DNA from: Deltaproteobacteria bacterium
Lineage (GTDB): Bacteria; SAR324; JACQKK01
DNA length: 8,076 nt
Assembly (NCBI GenBank): GCA_029879595.1
Contig: JAOUPZ010000132.1
Span: 1 to 8,076, forward strand
Direction of reading: 5' to 3'
In this document: positions 6,087 through 8,076 of the stretch, piece after piece
Numbering within the stretch: position 1 is the first letter of the stretch
Layout of the letters: each line of letters opens with the position of its first letter
The notes under the pieces: generated by a model
Databases searched by the model: none
What the model saw: the letters and a program-made list of their open reading frames with translations, nothing else
What the model was told of the DNA's origin: nothing
Program-made: the position numbers and the translations under genes

Positions 6087-7004
6087 ATGCCGAAAAACAA
6101 GATGTCCAAGACAAGATTTATCCAGGTTTTAATCCCACTGCTGCTGAGCGCAGCCTGTGTGCTGGCCGGGCTGACCACCCTGCCGGGCTGCCAGAACAAA
6201 CCCGCCGCCTCTTCACCCGCTCCGCGCGCCAACCCGGATGACCCCGTCCTGGCGGTTGTCAATGGCAGGGAAATCACCCGGTCACAGCTGCTTTCAAGTA
6301 TGGGCAACAACCCGGAATCCGAATTTTCAGAGCAGGAAAAACAAGATGCGCTGGAACAACTGGTGGAACATGAACTGATCCTGCAAAAAGGGATCGAACT
6401 GGGGCTGGACAGCGACCAGGGCTACGACAGAATAATCAGAAAGATGGAAAACCGCCTCCTGGAAGTTAAGCGGAAACAGATGTATCAGCTGTTCTACAAA
6501 AAAGAGTTTCTGGAAAAAGCGCAGATTTCCGATGAATCGCTGAAGGAATATTTCGAGCAGAACCAGGAACATATCCAGTCCGATTATTATCTGCAGGGCC
6601 TGTCCTTTGATGAGGAAAACAAGGCCCGGAAGGCGCTGGAACGCCTGGCTGGCGGGGAATCGTTTGAAAAACTGGCCCTGGAACTATATCCCAATCACCG
6701 CACGGCGAAACATGGGAAGCCCTGGGACATGGGCAAGATATCCCTGCTCCAACTGCCGGACAAATGGCGGCAGGAGGTAATGAAGCTCAATATTGGCCAG
6801 AATACAGGATTGATATACTTCGGGAAATCAGGATACAGAATTTTGCGGCTGGCCGACAAAAAGCCCAACCCGGCGCTTACATTTGAAGCTGTCCGCAAGC
6901 AGTTGTTTATAGACCGGCGCTCGCAACTGCTGGAAGAGCAGTTTCGGGAATACAAGAAGGAACTTCGCAACAAGGCCACCATCAGCATGCAGAACACCCC
7001 TTAA
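6087..7004 (+). CDS. SurA/PpiC-like peptidyl-prolyl isomerase-family lipoprotein
   Basis: A 305-residue predicted lipoprotein folding factor. Signal peptide with lipobox LPGC (Cys35), then a low-complexity Pro/Ala/Ser linker. A SurA-N-like chaperone region starts at VLAVVNGREITRSQL and continues through LEQLVEHELILQKGIELGL and a charged helical stretch to about residue 165. A parvulin-like region follows: YYLQGLSF, ESFEKLALELYPN, KHGKPWDMGKI, KLNIGQNTGLIYFGKSGYRILRL. It ends in a basic helix. In active parvulins the first strand carries a His and the 'GYHII' segment another; here both positions look replaced (LQGLSF, GYRIL), so isomerase activity may be lost and a holdase role is more likely. 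ATG 6087 lacks an RBS; ATG 6102 in the same frame is an alternative. Parvulin-like proteins are often encoded beside multihaem cytochromes in Geobacter-type genomes, so folding of the upstream cytochrome is a reasonable inference. Confidence 0.85.
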   Translation: MPKNKMSKTRFIQVLIPLLLSAACVLAGLTTLPGCQNKPAASSPAPRANPDDPVLAVVNGREITRSQLLSSMGNNPESEFSEQEKQDALEQLVEHELILQKGIELGLDSDQGYDRIIRKMENRLLEVKRKQMYQLFYKKEFLEKAQISDESLKEYFEQNQEHIQSDYYLQGLSFDEENKARKALERLAGGESFEKLALELYPNHRTAKHGKPWDMGKISLLQLPDKWRQEVMKLNIGQNTGLIYFGKSGYRILRLADKKPNPALTFEAVRKQLFIDRRSQLLEEQFREYKKELRNKATISMQNTP

Positions 7005-7136
7005 TGTGCGGGTGTCGTAACCCTTGGGCCGACGGCCCGCCGCCGGAGGTTTAATATGCCGCCGGCGGCTTGTTATCTGCCCGGGGCACGGTTTTGGGTA
7101 CTGGATAAAATAATAGACGTCTTTAACCAGCGTCAG

Positions 7137-7192
7137 CCGGCCTGTGCCTGAGGTAAGGACTGAAATTACTCAGCGCCCCTTGGACAGGCCGG
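7137..7192 (+). ncRNA. Nested hairpin element, possible structured RNA
   Basis: Outer arms CCGGCCTGT (7137-7145) and ACAGGCCGG (7184-7192) are perfectly complementary over nine bases. Inside, CTGAG 7148-7152 pairs with CTCAG 7169-7173, and TAA 7154-7156 with TTA 7166-7168, with one bulged G. The total is 17 base pairs in a 56-base element. No known RNA class recognised. Confidence 0.45.
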
Positions 7193-7306
7193 AGAAGCAG
7201 GACCCCGGTCATATGAATCCGTAAACCCCACCGAGGATCGTCACCGCCATCAGCCAGGATGCCCGGTTTCAAGCCGAAAGTTCCTGCCAGGGTGGGGACA
7301 CATGGA

Positions 7307-7341
7307 GTTTTTCAACTACAGGCGTCAGTGCCTGGAAAAAC
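7307..7341 (+). ncRNA. Bulged hairpin, possible structured RNA
   Basis: GTTTTTC (7307-7313) pairs with GAAAAAC (7335-7341). After a one-sided five-base bulge (AACTA), CAGGC (7319-7323) pairs with GCCTG (7330-7334) around GTCAGT. Twelve perfect pairs interrupted only by one asymmetric bulge suggest a folded RNA rather than chance. Confidence 0.4.
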
Positions 7342-7487
7342 CGGTCCAGGAGATACCGCAATTTTCGCAGAGAGAGAGGGGGGGGGCGGGGAGACACTCC
7401 CATTACCGATGAGATAACCGCAACCAGTGAATAAACAGCCCGATTTTTGGTTTTAAATCCCTGATTTGCATAGCAATCATAAATTCG

Positions 7488-7520
7488 CCGGCGGACCGAT
7501 TGGTCTGCCGGTTTTTTTTT
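7488..7520 (+). terminator. Strong intrinsic terminator at the end of the gene-free region
   Basis: CCGGCGGACC (7488-7497) pairs with GGTCTGCCGG (7502-7511), ten pairs including one G-U, around the tetraloop GATT, followed directly by nine T residues (7512-7520). It lies 484 bases after the preceding stop codon with no gene between, so it ends either a very long 3' UTR or an independent non-coding transcript. Confidence 0.92.
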
Positions 7521-7796
7521 GCCTTGCAGAACCCCTGTCCCCTACGGTTGAACCATTGGAGGCCCGCCTGCCTCAGGTTTTATAAAAAACCACTGCCAAA
7601 ACTGGCCCCCGGCACAGATCACAATAAAAAACTGCTGGATTTTATATTGGGACAGGACGTATAAATACAAGATTCGGATAAAAGCAGAATTGCGGATTTG
7701 GGCCATATTTCACACGGGAAATCAGCTGATAACCCAGACGGATTACATTGTGACTGGCATTTTTCATAAACTGTTTTCAGATACAGGAGCTAACCA

Positions 7797-8076
7797 ATGA
7801 ACAGGGTCACTTTGTCGTGGCTGACGATTGCTTTGCTGGCCGCTTTCACCCTCATTGCAGGGTGCGAGAAAAAACCCGGCGAAGCCGGCTATAAGCCCCC
7901 GCCCAAGGAAGATGCCCCCCACCCGTCAGACAAGGTGCTGGCAAGAGTAAACGGGGAAACCATCACCCAGGGTGACATGGAGCAACTGCTGCGCCAGGGA
8001 AATGCGGACGGCCTCAGCCCGGATAAGTACAAGGAAGTCCTGGACATGCTGATCGAAAGCGAGCTTGTCCACCAGT
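7797..8076 (+). CDS. Second SurA/PpiC-like lipoprotein, truncated by the window edge
   Basis: Translation from ATG 7797 gives 93 residues before the window ends, with no stop. AGGAG sits 7 nt upstream (7785-7789). The signal peptide ends in lipobox IAGC (Cys23). A Lys/Pro-rich linker follows, then VLARVNGETITQGDMEQLL and YKEVLDMLIESELVHQ, the same SurA-N-like start as in the upstream lipoprotein (VLAVVNGREITRSQLL, ALEQLVEHELILQ). It looks like a paralogue of that gene, but the segments are clearly diverged. Any parvulin domain would lie beyond the window. Its own RBS and the terminator at 7488-7520 suggest separate transcription. Confidence 0.85.
   Translation, partial: MNRVTLSWLTIALLAAFTLIAGCEKKPGEAGYKPPPKEDAPHPSDKVLARVNGETITQGDMEQLLRQGNADGLSPDKYKEVLDMLIESELVHQ

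Larger units (their letters stand above)
7005..7796 (+). other. 792-base gene-free region rich in inverted repeats
   Basis: No credible protein-coding frame is visible. The first 515 bases contain strong inverted repeats: GGGCC 7026-7030 / GGCCC 7034-7038; GCCGCCGG 7039-7046 / CCGGCGGC 7062-7069; an element at 7137-7192; one at 7307-7341; and the terminator at 7488-7520. A GA-repeat passing into nine G residues lies at 7371-7391. The last 276 bases (7521-7796) are AT-richer and carry no clear structure apart from the RBS of the next gene. The layout would fit a structured non-coding transcript, a long 3' UTR, or the remains of a decayed gene. Confidence 0.6.

Noticed and set aside
7245..7275. 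B12-box-like sequence AGCCAGGATGCCCGG suggesting a cobalamin riboswitch
   Set aside because: The first eight bases match the box, but I could not place the other conserved cobalamin-aptamer segments upstream, and the downstream gene is a folding lipoprotein.

Overview
The window is a GC-rich bacterial locus in which every gene I can support lies on the + strand. It is dominated by c-type cytochromes of an outer-membrane / extracellular electron transfer system. A decahaem OmcA/MtrC-family lipoprotein, a haem-bearing outer-membrane barrel, and parvulin-type folding lipoproteins together suggest a dissimilatory metal- or electrode-respiring deltaproteobacterium (Desulfuromonadales/Geobacterales-like). 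This assignment is inference from gene content, not from a marker gene.

Layout. 136-1098: secreted cytochrome with two class-I-like haem domains. 1218-1736: small lipoprotein with one CX3CH and one CXXCH motif. 1737-1886: intergenic spacer with a 14-bp tandem repeat. 1887-3095: haem-bearing outer-membrane beta-barrel with two CXXCH motifs. 3096-3611: 516-base AT-richer leader with a possible GEMM-like (c-di-GMP/cGAMP) aptamer and a possible switching terminator. 3612-5885: decahaem OmcA/MtrC-family lipoprotein with a collagen-like linker, closed by a strong intrinsic terminator (5913-5955). 6087-7004: SurA/PpiC-like lipoprotein. 7005-7796: 792 bases without a gene, but with several strong inverted repeats and an excellent intrinsic terminator (7488-7520). 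7797-end: start of a second SurA/PpiC-like lipoprotein, cut by the window edge.

How the parts could work together (inference): the diheme cytochrome and diheme lipoprotein would shuttle electrons in the periplasm or at the outer membrane. The barrel would carry them through the outer membrane, and the decahaem lipoprotein would pass them to an external acceptor. The parvulin-like lipoproteins would help fold or deliver the cytochromes. The four cytochrome genes encode 16 haem attachment motifs. No MtrA-like periplasmic multihaem protein and no MtrB-sized (about 28-strand) porin is present here, so if this is a conduit it is an unusually compact one.
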